DNA from: Duganella levis
GTDB taxonomy: Bacteria; Pseudomonadota; Gammaproteobacteria; Burkholderiales; Burkholderiaceae_D
Reading direction: 5' to 3'
DNA: 64,000 nucleotides
Assembly (NCBI RefSeq): GCF_009857605.1
Contig: NZ_WWCT01000006.1
Coordinates: forward strand, 124,001-188,000
Part shown: positions 42,828 to 52,600 of the stretch, piece after piece
Layout of the letters: each line of letters begins with the position of its first letter
Position numbering within the stretch: position 1 is the stretch's first letter
Made by a program: the position numbers and the translations under genes
Notes under the pieces: model-generated
What the model saw: the letters and a program-made list of their open reading frames with translations, nothing else
Database searches by the model: none
Told to the model about the DNA's origin: nothing

Positions 42828-43775
42828 TTAGGCGATCGACGGTTTCCCGAATACTGGCATCCCCTGCTCGTCCCATTTCAATGGTTTGACGAACGTGTGA
42901 CGGTCCGGGTTCCACAGCGGGTCGCCGATAATTTCGGTGTAGGTACGAGCATGATAAACCAACATCACCGTTTCGCCATCATCCGCCACGGTAAAACTGT
43001 TGTGGCCAGGGCCGTAGACCTTGTGTTCAAAGTCGGTTTGCAGCACCGGCTCCTTGACCTTGGTCCATGCCGCCGGGTCCAGCACATCGGCGTTTTCGTC
43101 CGCCCACAACAGGCCCATGGCGTAGTTTTCATCGGTGGCGCTGGCCGAATAGCTGATGAAGATCTTGCCGTTCTTTTTCAGGATCGACGGACCTTCGTTG
43201 ACCCAGAAGCCGCGGATCTCCCAGTCGAATTCCGGCTTGCTCAGCATGACCGGCGGACCGCCCAGCTGCCACGGGGTCTTCATCGGCGCGATGTAGATGT
43301 TGGAATTGCCTTCGATGGCGACGTCCTTCTGCGCCCACACGTAGTACAGCTGCCCCTTGTGGGTGAAGGTGGTGGCGTCCAGGCAAAAGGTGTCGATGCC
43401 GGTATCGATCTGGCCCATGAACTCCCACTCGCCCTCCAGCGGATTGGCGTTGGTGTTACGGATCGCGTACATGCGGTGCTGGAACAGCTTGTACTTGATC
43501 TCGCGACTCGGCGCGGCGGCGAAGTAGACGTACCAGGCGCCGTCATTGAAGTGCAGTTCAGGCGCCCAAACCAGTTCGCTGTACGCGCCGGTGTCCGGCT
43601 TGTGCCAGACGTCGACCTTTTCGGCATCCACCAGGCCGGCGATGGTTGTCGCGCGGCGCAGCTCAATGCGGTCGTACTGCGGCACCGAGGCGGTGAAGTA
43701 GTAATAGCCATCGGTATGGCGGTAGATATGCGGATCGGCGCGCTGCTCGATCAATGGGGTAAGAACGTTGTCCAT
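42828..43775 (-). CDS. Cytoplasmic GH43 (exo-arabinofuranosidase type)
   Basis: 315 residues, no signal peptide. GH43 residues by motif: Asp14 in QRADPHIY, Asp133 in FCLDATTF and Glu194 in WVNEGPSIL. A single propeller without accessory domain, of the kind that hydrolyses imported arabino-oligosaccharides from the non-reducing end; the symporter directly upstream supports this. ATG 43775 was chosen because GGAAAA lies 6 bases before it and an upstream frame starting at 43850 would overlap the symporter. Xylosidase activity cannot be excluded. Confidence 0.9.
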   Translation of the reverse strand: MDNVLTPLIEQRADPHIYRHTDGYYYFTASVPQYDRIELRRATTIAGLVDAEKVDVWHKPDTGAYSELVWAPELHFNDGAWYVYFAAAPSREIKYKLFQHRMYAIRNTNANPLEGEWEFMGQIDTGIDTFCLDATTFTHKGQLYYVWAQKDVAIEGNSNIYIAPMKTPWQLGGPPVMLSKPEFDWEIRGFWVNEGPSILKKNGKIFISYSASATDENYAMGLLWADENADVLDPAAWTKVKEPVLQTDFEHKVYGPGHNSFTVADDGETVMLVYHARTYTEIIGDPLWNPDRHTFVKPLKWDEQGMPVFGKPSIA

Positions 43776-43791
43776 GTCGTTTTCCAAAAAA

Positions 43792-45144
43792 TTAAACTGC
43801 CACATAATCCTTGGCGCCCAGTTGCGCCTTGACCTCGCCGTAGCGGGCATCGGTGAGACGATACCGGAACATCAGCAGGCCCATGACGGTGTGGAAGAAG
43901 CCAGGAATCACCGTCAGCATCAGCACAATGCCGTGCATGGCAAAGGCGCTCTGCTCCTGGTTGGGATGATACTGAAAGTACGTCAGCAGCACGCCCACCA
44001 GCGCGCCGGCGATGCCCATGCCGGCCTTCTGGCACACAGAGATGCCGCCGAAGGCGAAACCGGAGACGCGCTGGCCGGTCTTGACCATGCCGTAGTCGAT
44101 GGTCTCGGCGATCGCCGACCAGAACACCGGCGCGTGCAGGTCCACCACGAACGACAGCAGGAAATACAAGGCAAAGGCCAGCACCGTGTCGCCCGGCTTG
44201 ACCGCAAAGTACATCACGACGCTGATGACGCCCACCGCAATCTGGGTCCAGCGGAACAGCTTGACCTTGCAATAGAACTTGGTAATCCAGGTCGAGGCGA
44301 CCATCGACAGGATAGCGGCCGCCACGCCGGTCGACAGGAAGGCCGACACAGTTTCCGTATTCGCGCCGAGGTAATACTTGGCGTAATAGATGGCCACCGA
44401 GCCGCGCACCACGTAGCCGATGGTGCCGACCACGCACACGGCGCACAGGATCAGCCACTGGTCGTTCTGCATCAAGACCTTGATCTGGTCGCCCAGCGGT
44501 TGGCGCTGCACCTTGTGCACCACGCGCTCGGTGGTGGTGAAGAAGCAGAACAGGAACAATGCCACGCCCATCGCCGCCATCAGCGCCATCGCGGCCTGAT
44601 AGCCGACCGCCGCATTGCCGGCGCCCCAGCGCTCGGACAGCACCGGCACCACCACGGTCACCATGAAGGCGCCGACCTTGGCCAGGAACAGGCGGTAGCC
44701 ATTGGCCGACAGCACCTGCTGCGGGTCGTTGGACAAGGTGCTGGGCAGGGAGATATACGAGACGCCCACGCCGGAAGTCATCACGGTCATGATGATATAG
44801 GTCGAATAAGCCCATACCAGTTTTGCGCTGTAGCCCCAGTCAGGGGTGGTGAAGACGAAGAACACGCTCAGGCCATACGGCACGGCGAGGAACAGCAGCC
44901 ACGGACGGTAACGTCCCCAGCGCGTCATGACCGCATCGGTAATCTGGCCCATCACCAGATCGCTGCAGGCGCCGATGATCTTCACCAGCACGAACAGCAA
45001 AGCCAGGTCGGTGGTCTTCAGGCCATAGACGTCGGTGTAGAAGAAGGTGATCATCAACATCATCGACGAGATCACCACATTCAGCGCCATGTCGCCCGAA
45101 CCGAAACCGACCTTCTCCAGCACCGACATTTTTTGATTCGACAT
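43792..45144 (-). CDS. GPH-family sugar:cation symporter (MFS)
   Basis: 450 residues, 12 membrane segments. Glycoside-pentoside-hexuronide:cation symporter family by GSGDMALNVVISSMML near the start, the GACSDLVMGQITDAVMTRWGRYRPW motif (loop 2-3) and the mirrored middle loop KVQRQPLGDQIKVL. Imports pentosides or oligosaccharides together with H+ or Na+ across the inner membrane. It precedes the cytoplasmic GH43 by 16 bases, so substrate is probably arabino-oligosaccharide; the TonB receptor lies upstream. Confidence 0.9.
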   Translation of the reverse strand: MSNQKMSVLEKVGFGSGDMALNVVISSMMLMITFFYTDVYGLKTTDLALLFVLVKIIGACSDLVMGQITDAVMTRWGRYRPWLLFLAVPYGLSVFFVFTTPDWGYSAKLVWAYSTYIIMTVMTSGVGVSYISLPSTLSNDPQQVLSANGYRLFLAKVGAFMVTVVVPVLSERWGAGNAAVGYQAAMALMAAMGVALFLFCFFTTTERVVHKVQRQPLGDQIKVLMQNDQWLILCAVCVVGTIGYVVRGSVAIYYAKYYLGANTETVSAFLSTGVAAAILSMVASTWITKFYCKVKLFRWTQIAVGVISVVMYFAVKPGDTVLAFALYFLLSFVVDLHAPVFWSAIAETIDYGMVKTGQRVSGFAFGGISVCQKAGMGIAGALVGVLLTYFQYHPNQEQSAFAMHGIVLMLTVIPGFFHTVMGLLMFRYRLTDARYGEVKAQLGAKDYVAV

Positions 45145-45165
45145 ATTGATTACCTCAAAGTGCGA

Positions 45166-45197
45166 GGCCGCGCCCTCGCTCAGGCGGGGACGCGGCC
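45166..45197. other. Intra-operon hairpin between TonB receptor and symporter
   Basis: GGCCGCGCCC...GGGACGCGGCC: a near-perfect stem of 10 bp with one bulged base, in the 71-base gap. No T-run follows, so it could lower or process downstream transcript relative to the receptor mRNA rather than end it. Confidence 0.45.
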
Positions 45198-45215
45198 GAC
45201 ATAACAGCTATTTGT

Positions 45216-47852
45216 TTAGATCTTCCAGTTCAGGAATACGCCAACCGAACGATCATAACGACGGGTGTCGCGTGGGTACAGCGCCTTGTTGCTCCAGTAG
45301 TCGGTGTATTTGAAGTTCAGCAGATTGGAGCCGGTCAGCGTGATCGACGTATTCTCGTTGATCTTGTAGCCCAGCGAACCATCCAGCGACGACATCGGCG
45401 ATGCAATCAGGTCCAGGCCTGGACCACCGTCGTTGTAGAGCTGCACAAACTTCGAACGCCAGTTGTACGCCAGGCGGGCCGACACGCCATACTTCTCATA
45501 CAGGCCCACCACGTTGTACGACCATTTCGACATGCCGGCGAACGGCTTGTCGCTCAGGTTTGGATCGCTGGAGGTGCTGGTCTGGCCTTCGGTGTAGGTG
45601 GCATTCGCCTCCACGCCGAAGCCGCTCCACAAGCCTGGCAGCTTGTCGAAGAACGTACGGTAAGCGAGTTCGGCGCCTTGCAGGTAGCCGTCATCCGTAT
45701 TGAATGGACGGGTCGTGTCGTAGGTCGCGCCATTGAAGGTCTCTTTGATGACCTTGGTCTGGATGTAGCCTTTGAACTCGTGGCGGAACAGTGCCGCGCT
45801 GGCCATGCCGGTGGACGAGAAATACCACTCCAGCGAACCGTCGTAGTTACGCGCGGTGAACGGCTTCAAGTCAGGATTGCCGCCCGACGCCGTCGCCAGG
45901 TTGGTGGTGCCGTTGGCGTTGATATAGGCGGTGCCAGGATTGAGCTGGGCGAAGTCCGGGCGGGTCAGCGTCTTCGATACCGAGAAACGGGCGATCACGT
46001 CCTGACGCAGCGATGCCTTGAAGTTGGCGCTAGGCAGATAGGCGGTGTCGCTCGACGTCTTCGAGGTCGGCACGTAGGTGGTGCCCACCAGCGAGTTACC
46101 CAGGAGGTCCGAGTCGGTCTTGGTGACGCGCATGCCGAGCACACCATCGATTGGAATGCCGGCGGTTTCCCAGCCGATGTGCGCCTTGCCGTAGAAGGCG
46201 TAGTTCTTTTCTTCGTCGGCGAAATAGGAACCGGGGTCCATCGCCCTGCCGGCCGAGCTGCCGGTGACGGCCTGGCGCACCGCGCCGGTGTTGTTCAGCA
46301 GGTAGCTCGCGCATGGCGTGTACCAGGCGGTGCTGCCCCAGTTATTCTGCATGCTGGCGGTGCAGTTCAGGCCTGGCAGGCTGGTGACAGGCACGCCATC
46401 CGGCGCCACCGAGGTACCTTCAAAAGACTTGATCGACGCTGCGGTGCGCTTGGCGGCGCGCACGCCGAAGCCGAAGTCCTTGAACAGCCCTTCGTCCGCC
46501 ATGGTGTAGGTGCCGTCGGCACGCCAGTCGGTCGACGAACCGTGGTCATGGCCATAACGGTCGAACAGCTGGTCGATGCGGTAGTTGGCCGGGCTGGTGA
46601 TGTCCTGGCCACCATACGAGATATTCGCGCCACCGCCGGCATTGGTGGTCACCACCGAAGTCGGCATGGTGGTCAGCGTATCGAGGATCGGATTCTGCCA
46701 GTCGAAGTCGGACAGCGTGCGTGCCAGCTCGGTGCTCAGGCGCAGGCCCGGCGCAGCGTTCCAGCGGGCGCCAACGGCGTGCTGCTGGGTCACGTTGTCC
46801 TTGCGGTTGGCCTGGGTCGACATGATGGTGTTGACGTTTTTGGACGTCAGCGTTTGCAGCTGGTTCGAGCCAGGAATCTTGGTGCCGGACATGGTGTCGC
46901 CAGACCCCCACCATGGCAGCGCCACCAGGTAGTCGGTTTCATAGTTGTCCAGGTAATGGGTAGCCAGGCCTTCGGCGTACACTTCCAGATCCTGGTTCGG
47001 CTTCCATTGCAGCGCATAATTGCCCGCGGTGCGGCGACGGTCGCCGCCGATGGCTTGCAGGCCCATCAGGTCAGGACCGGTCAGGTTCGGGAGCAGCCAG
47101 CTCTTGTCGATCGGTTTGGTGTTGAAAGCGCGCTCTTCCGAGTAATGGTTGCGCACATACGAAACACCGAACAGCGCGCCGATTTCGCCGAAATCGGTCT
47201 TCCAGCGGTTGGAGATCAGGCCGCTGACGTTCGGATCGGTACGCTTGGCTTGCGAGTTGTTGGTGGCGCCACCATTGACTGAGGCGGTAAAGCCCTTGAA
47301 GTCGAACGGACGGTTGGTGCGCACGTCGATCACGCCGGCGATGCCGCCTTCCGGCAGGTCGGCCGACTGCGACTTGTACACGTCCACGCGTTGCAGCATG
47401 GTCGATGGAATGTCGGCCAGCTGGATGTAGCGGCCGGTGGTGGTGAACAGCTCGCGGCCGTTCAGCAGCGTGGCGATGCCCGGCAGGCCACGGATCAGCA
47501 CGGTGTTGGCTTCACCACCGTCGCGGCGCACCTGCACGCCGGTGACGCGGGCCAAGGTCTCCGCGACGTTGGTATCTGGAAACTTACCGATATCGTCAGC
47601 AACAATCGAATCGATAACGTTATCGGCATCCTTTTTGATCTTTTGCGCGGTTTGCGCAGCGCGGCGCACGCCGGTGACTGTCACGGTGGCTTCGGGCGCT
47701 GGTTGCGCGGCGTCGCTGGCCGGGGTGGTCTCTTGTGCTACTACTGGGAAGGCGCTCAACAGGCCGGCGGCGGCCAGCACTGCGACGCTGGATTTGAGGA
47801 CGAGACGATGGGTTGCCTGGGACATCGAAGTCCCGGTTACTGTGTGTTTCAT
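45216..47852 (-). CDS. TonB-dependent receptor, carbohydrate type (TonB_Xanth_Caul)
   Basis: 878 residues. Signal peptide ending FPVVAQE (about residue 40), a TonB-box-like ATVTVTGVRR, a plug with DIGKFPDTNVAETLARVTGV and RVDVYKSQSADLPEGGIAGVIDV, and a ~22-strand barrel ending in a typical aromatic-terminated strand VGVFLNWKI. The TonB_Xanth_Caul family transports glycans such as maltodextrins, xylan and arabinan fragments across the outer membrane. ATG 47852 has GGAG 5 bases upstream. It heads the minus-strand catabolic block and is separated from amn by a terminator. Confidence 0.95.
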   Translation of the reverse strand: MKHTVTGTSMSQATHRLVLKSSVAVLAAAGLLSAFPVVAQETTPASDAAQPAPEATVTVTGVRRAAQTAQKIKKDADNVIDSIVADDIGKFPDTNVAETLARVTGVQVRRDGGEANTVLIRGLPGIATLLNGRELFTTTGRYIQLADIPSTMLQRVDVYKSQSADLPEGGIAGVIDVRTNRPFDFKGFTASVNGGATNNSQAKRTDPNVSGLISNRWKTDFGEIGALFGVSYVRNHYSEERAFNTKPIDKSWLLPNLTGPDLMGLQAIGGDRRRTAGNYALQWKPNQDLEVYAEGLATHYLDNYETDYLVALPWWGSGDTMSGTKIPGSNQLQTLTSKNVNTIMSTQANRKDNVTQQHAVGARWNAAPGLRLSTELARTLSDFDWQNPILDTLTTMPTSVVTTNAGGGANISYGGQDITSPANYRIDQLFDRYGHDHGSSTDWRADGTYTMADEGLFKDFGFGVRAAKRTAASIKSFEGTSVAPDGVPVTSLPGLNCTASMQNNWGSTAWYTPCASYLLNNTGAVRQAVTGSSAGRAMDPGSYFADEEKNYAFYGKAHIGWETAGIPIDGVLGMRVTKTDSDLLGNSLVGTTYVPTSKTSSDTAYLPSANFKASLRQDVIARFSVSKTLTRPDFAQLNPGTAYINANGTTNLATASGGNPDLKPFTARNYDGSLEWYFSSTGMASAALFRHEFKGYIQTKVIKETFNGATYDTTRPFNTDDGYLQGAELAYRTFFDKLPGLWSGFGVEANATYTEGQTSTSSDPNLSDKPFAGMSKWSYNVVGLYEKYGVSARLAYNWRSKFVQLYNDGGPGLDLIASPMSSLDGSLGYKINENTSITLTGSNLLNFKYTDYWSNKALYPRDTRRYDRSVGVFLNWKI

Positions 47853-47978
47853 AAGTCTCCAGTATTGTCTGTTTTTATACAGAGCTGCTCAGGGGCAGCG
47901 CTGATTGAACAAATCTTATGGGCTGGAGAAAAAACTAACCAATCAATTTTTTCGGGTTTTTGATACCGAAAAAAGTAT

Positions 47979-48012
47979 CAAGCCCGCTGAAAGCAGGCCT
48001 GGACCGGGCTTG
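47979..48012 (-). terminator. Terminator after amn
   Basis: CAAGCCCG / CGGGCTTG: a perfect 8-bp stem with an 18-base loop (itself holding the palindrome CAGGCCTG), followed on the minus strand by ATACTTTTTTC. It lies just 4 bases past the amn stop. A second 9-bp hairpin (TTTTTTCGG / CCGAAAAAA, 47947-47974 region) stands beside it. Confidence 0.78.
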
Positions 48013-48015
48013 CGG

Positions 48016-49518
48016 CTATTGGAACGCGACTTCGGTAAAGCTGCGTAACTTGCGAGAGTGTAGTTTATCCACACCAAGCGCCCGCAAAAGTTCAACTGCA
48101 CGAATGCCAATGCGTAAGTGCTGGTCAACCCGGTCGCGATAGAATTGGTTAGCCATGCCGGGCAATTTGATCTCGCCATGCATCGGCTTGTCACTCACGC
48201 ACAACAAGGTGCCGTAGGGAACGCGGAAACGGAAACCGTTGGCGGCAATGGTTGCGCTTTCCATATCCAGCGCAATCGCCCTGCTCTGGCTGAATCGACG
48301 TTCGGGCGTACGCTGCGGCATCAACTCCCAGTTGCGGTTGTCGGTACTGGCGACGGTGCCGGTGCGCATCACGCGCTTCAGGTCGTGGCCGGTCAGTTGC
48401 GTGACTTCGGCCACGGCGGCTTCAATCGCCACCTGCACCTCGGCCAGCGGCGGAATCGGCACCCACAGCGGCAGGTCCTCATCCAGCACGTGATCTTCGC
48501 GCACATATCCGTGGGCCAGCACGTAATCGCCCAGTTCCTGCGTGTTGCGCAGGCCGGCGCAGTGGCCCAGCATCAGCCAGGCGTGCGGCCGCAGCACGGC
48601 GATATGGTCGGTGATGGTCTTGGCGTTGGCCGGGCCGACGCCGATATTCACCATCGAAATCCCGGTGCCGTCGGCGCGGATCAGGTGATAGCCCGGCATC
48701 TGCGGCAGGCGTGGCAGCGGCGAACCATGCACATCCCCCGGCTCCACCGCCTGCCCCACCCGCCGCATCACCAGGTTGCCCGGTTCGACGAAGGCGATGT
48801 AGTCGTTGCCAGGCTCCCCGGCCGGGCTGACCATCAATTCATGGCCCAGCTTGATGAATTCATCGATGTAGAACTGGTAGTTGGTGAACAGGACGAACTT
48901 CTGGAAGTGCTCGCACGAGCTGCCGGTGTAGTGGCGCAGGCGTTGCAGCGAATAGTCGACGCGCGGCGCGGTGAACAGCGACAGCGGCTGCGCCTCGCCC
49001 ATCGGCGGCTCGTGGGTGCCGTTGGCGATACCGTCGTCCATCGCGGCCAGGTTCGGCAGGTCGAACACATCGCGCATCAGCAGGCGGCGCTCGGCGGTCA
49101 GGCTGCCTTCGATGTGCTCATGCTCGGCGAACGAAAAGTGAATCGGAATCGGCTGCGCGCTGACGCCCACTTCGATCTTGACCTGATGGCTGCCGTGGTT
49201 CTTCAGCAGCAGCTTGAATTGTTGAAGGTAGTAGCGTGCAAACAGGTCGGGCCGCGTCAGCGTGGTTTCGTAGGTACCGGGACCGGCGACAAAACCGAAC
49301 GCCAGCCGCGAATCGGCGCGCGCCACGGTGTCGGTATGTACGCGAACGAACGGATAGCAGGCGCGCACATGGTCGCCGACGTTTTCGCCAGCCACAAAGC
49401 GCTTCATGGCGTCGCGCAGATAAGCGATGTTGGCGTCGTAAATGGCCCGCACCTGGTCGTAGGCAGCTTGGGCGTCGTCAAACTGCATGGGGGCGATGAA
49501 TGGACGGGTGGTAGTCAT
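48016..49518 (-). CDS. amn: AMP nucleosidase
   Basis: 500 residues, the normal length. AMP nucleosidase cleaves AMP to adenine and ribose 5-phosphate, regulating adenylate pools. The N-terminal domain (about 1-180) with RLAFGFVAGPGTYETTLTRPDLFARYYLQQFKLL and the phosphorylase-fold C-terminal domain (about 280-500) with TGISMVNIGVGPANAKT, MLGHCAGLRN and LDMESATIAANGFRFRVPYGTLLCVSDKP match Amn. Cytoplasmic. A terminator follows; a promoter is suggested upstream. Single-gene transcript divergent from the NRPS operon. Confidence 0.96.
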   Translation of the reverse strand: MTTTRPFIAPMQFDDAQAAYDQVRAIYDANIAYLRDAMKRFVAGENVGDHVRACYPFVRVHTDTVARADSRLAFGFVAGPGTYETTLTRPDLFARYYLQQFKLLLKNHGSHQVKIEVGVSAQPIPIHFSFAEHEHIEGSLTAERRLLMRDVFDLPNLAAMDDGIANGTHEPPMGEAQPLSLFTAPRVDYSLQRLRHYTGSSCEHFQKFVLFTNYQFYIDEFIKLGHELMVSPAGEPGNDYIAFVEPGNLVMRRVGQAVEPGDVHGSPLPRLPQMPGYHLIRADGTGISMVNIGVGPANAKTITDHIAVLRPHAWLMLGHCAGLRNTQELGDYVLAHGYVREDHVLDEDLPLWVPIPPLAEVQVAIEAAVAEVTQLTGHDLKRVMRTGTVASTDNRNWELMPQRTPERRFSQSRAIALDMESATIAANGFRFRVPYGTLLCVSDKPMHGEIKLPGMANQFYRDRVDQHLRIGIRAVELLRALGVDKLHSRKLRSFTEVAFQ

Positions 49519-49548
49519 GCGGCTCCTTCAGTTTTGGCGGGTATTCGT

Positions 49549-49576
49549 ATTGTATTTCCTATTGTAAAGGCTGTAA
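49549..49576 (-). promoter_or_regulatory. Possible amn promoter
   Basis: On the minus strand TTACAG (-35, bases 49571-49576) and TACAAT (-10, bases 49549-49554) with a 16-base spacer, 30 bases before the amn ATG. The -10 is good, the -35 only fair. Confidence 0.35.
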
Positions 49577-49655
49577 GCGGAACTTGCATTCTCCCTCTAT
49601 GGGAACCATCTGGCGTACCGTACAATGACGCCCTGACACGGAGAAAAGCCACCGC

Positions 49656-52600
49656 ATGAATCAAGCCGCAACACCGCACGTCCTTTTTGGCCCGCAGCAG
49701 GAAAGTCTGCTGCGCGAGGAAATCCTCGCCGACCTGCTGGAAGCCAGCGCCACGCGCGCCCCCGACCAGATCGCGCTGATTTTCGGCGAACGCCAGCTGA
49801 GTTATCGTGAACTGAACGCGCAAGCGGATCTGGTGGCGGCGCGGCTGATTGCGGCCGGCGTGCAACCGGGCCAGATCGTCGGTCTGTGGCTGCCGCGCGG
49901 GATCGAGCTGCTGGTGCTGCAAGCGGGCATCGCCAAGGCCGGTGCGGCCTGGCTGCCAGTGGATGAAGATACGCCGGTCGAGCGCTTGCAGGTTTGCCTG
50001 GACGACGCAGACGGCGCCGGCGTACTAACCTCGGCCGCCTTTGCACCGCGTTTGGCCGCATTGGCCGATTTTGCGGCATCGGGCCGTCCCGTGTGGACCT
50101 CCGAAGCGCTGTTGGCCGCTCCCGCCGCCGGCGAAGTGCTGGCGCGGCGCGGCGCGGTATCGCCGGATGTGCCGGCGTATGTTATCTACACTTCCGGCTC
50201 GACTGGCAAGCCGAAAGGCATTCTGATCACCCAGCGCAGCATCTGCCACTTCCTGCGCAGCGAGAATGAAGTGCTGGGCGTGCGGGCCGAAGACAAGGTG
50301 TATCAGGGCTTTTCGGTGGCCTTCGATATGTCGTTTGAAGAGATCTGGATTTCGTATCTGGTCGGCGCCACATTGTGGATCGGCCCCAAGGAAATCAGCG
50401 GCGACCCGGAGACGCTGCCACGCATGCTGGAGCAAAACCATGTGACGGTGCTGCACGCGGTGCCGACGCTGCTCGCGCTGTTCAATCAGGAAGTGCCGAG
50501 TCTTCGCTTGATTAATCTCGGCGGCGAGGCCTGTCCGGAATCGCTGGTCACGCGCTGGTCGCGCGAAGGCCGGCAGATGTTCAACACCTATGGCCCGACC
50601 GAAGCCACGGTATCGGCCAGCCTGGCGCGATTACAACCGGGCTACCCGGTGACCATCGGCCGCCCGCTGCCCAACTACGGCCTGCTGGTCATCGATGCCA
50701 ACACCGATCCCGCGCCCGACGCGGCGCCTGCGCAAGGCCCGGTCCTGCGCCTGCTGCCCTACGGCGAAGTCGGCGAATTGTGCATCACCGGCCCGGGCCT
50801 GGCCGCCGGCTACCTTGGCCGCCCGGACCTGACGGCGGAAAAATTCCTGCCCAATCCGTGGTCGACCGGCCCGCACGACGAGCGCCTGTACCGCACCGGC
50901 GACCTGGCCCGCATCGGCCCTGATGAAGAAGTCACCTGCCTTGGCCGCGCCGACGACCAGGTCAAAATCCGCGGCTTCCGCGTCGAACTGGGCGAAATCG
51001 AAGCCTTGCTGGCCCAGCAACCGGGCGTCGGCACCGTCGCCGTCCTGCTGCGCAAAGACGACGGTATCGACCAACTGGTGGCCTATCTGGTCGCCGACGC
51101 CGGCGTCACGCTGGACAACCGCGTCCTGCGCGCCGCCTTGACGGAGAAGCTGCCGCCCTACATGGTCCCCGGCCGCTACGAAATGCTGGACGCCATGCCG
51201 CGCCTGACCTCCGGCAAAATCGACCGCAAGACGCTCAAAGCCACACCACTCAGCGCCCCGCCAGCCGGCAGCGCCGCCGACTCCGACCTGCCCGAAACGC
51301 CGGCCGAAGAAGCCCTGTTCAAAGCACTGGCCACCCTCTTCCCCGGCCAGCCGATCCAGCGCCAGGCCGACTTCTTCACCGACCTTGGCGGCCACTCGTT
51401 CTTCGCCGCCCGCCTGGCGTCCGCGCTGCGCACCGATCCGCGCTTCGCCCACATTACCGTGCGCGACATCTACCAGCAGCGCCAGGTCGGCAAGATCGCC
51501 GAAGTGCTGGCAGAAGCGCCGGGCAGCACCACCGAAGAACAGCCATGGACACCGCCGTCCACCATCAAACGCTGGATCTGCGGCATCGCCCAAGCCGCCG
51601 CCATGCCGCCGCTGGTCACGCTGCGCATGGCGCAATGGCTGGCGCCCTTCTTTACCTACCACTTCTTCACCGGCGACCCGGGCGACTCGGTGCCTCGCGC
51701 CATCGCCGCCTCGGTCGGCGTGTTCCTGCTGGCGACCATCGGCGAATTCGCCGTCGCCATCGCCGGCAAATGGCTGATCGCCGGCCGCCTGAAAGCCGGC
51801 GTCTATCCGCTGTGGGGCCTGACCTACTACCGCTGGTGGCTGGCCGACCGCCTGGTGGAAGCCGCGCCGGCCTACCTGCTCAGCGGCTCGTCGCTCAACG
51901 CCTGGTGGCTGCGCGCGCTCGGCGCCAAAGTCGGCAAGGAAGTCATCATCGGCTCTTACACGCTGCGCGCGCCGGACCTGCTGCACATCGGCGACCAGGT
52001 CAGCATCGGCAACGCGGTCAACTTCGAGAACGCCCGCGTCGAACGCGGCCAGCTGCACCTCGGTCAGATCACGCTGGAACAAGACGCCTGCGTCAGTTCC
52101 TACGCCATCATGGAAGGCAATACCCGCGTGGAAGCGCTGGGCCACCTGGAAGGCCAGTCGGCGCTGAGCGACGGCGGAGTGGTGCCGGCCGGCCGCGTCT
52201 GGGCCGGTTCGCCGGCCCGCGACATGCGCGCCTTCGACACTACGCGATTGCCGGCACGCTTGCCGGTCACCGCCGCGCGCCGCGCTGCCGAAGCGCTGTT
52301 CTTCGTGATTGGCATCCTCGGCATCGTCACGCTGTTCTTCATGCCGGTGTTCCCGAGCTTTGTGCTGATCGATTGGTTTGACGAAGCGGGCTGGATGCCG
52401 TGGATTCAGGGCGACGACATGCGCATCCAGCTGCTGCGCTACTTCCTGCTCGCCTTCCCGGCCAGCACGGTGCTGATTGTGCTGACGGCGCTGATCTCGG
52501 CCGGCATCCGCTGGAGCGCGCTGCCGCGCCTCAAGCCCGGCCAGTTCCCGATCCACGGCAATACCTACTGCGCCAAATGGCTGGTGAGCCAGATCCAGGA

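Noticed and set aside
47884..47915. GCTGC/GCAGC inverted repeat in the TonB receptor leader as operator
   Set aside because: Stem of only five pairs and no repeat elsewhere; too weak to call.
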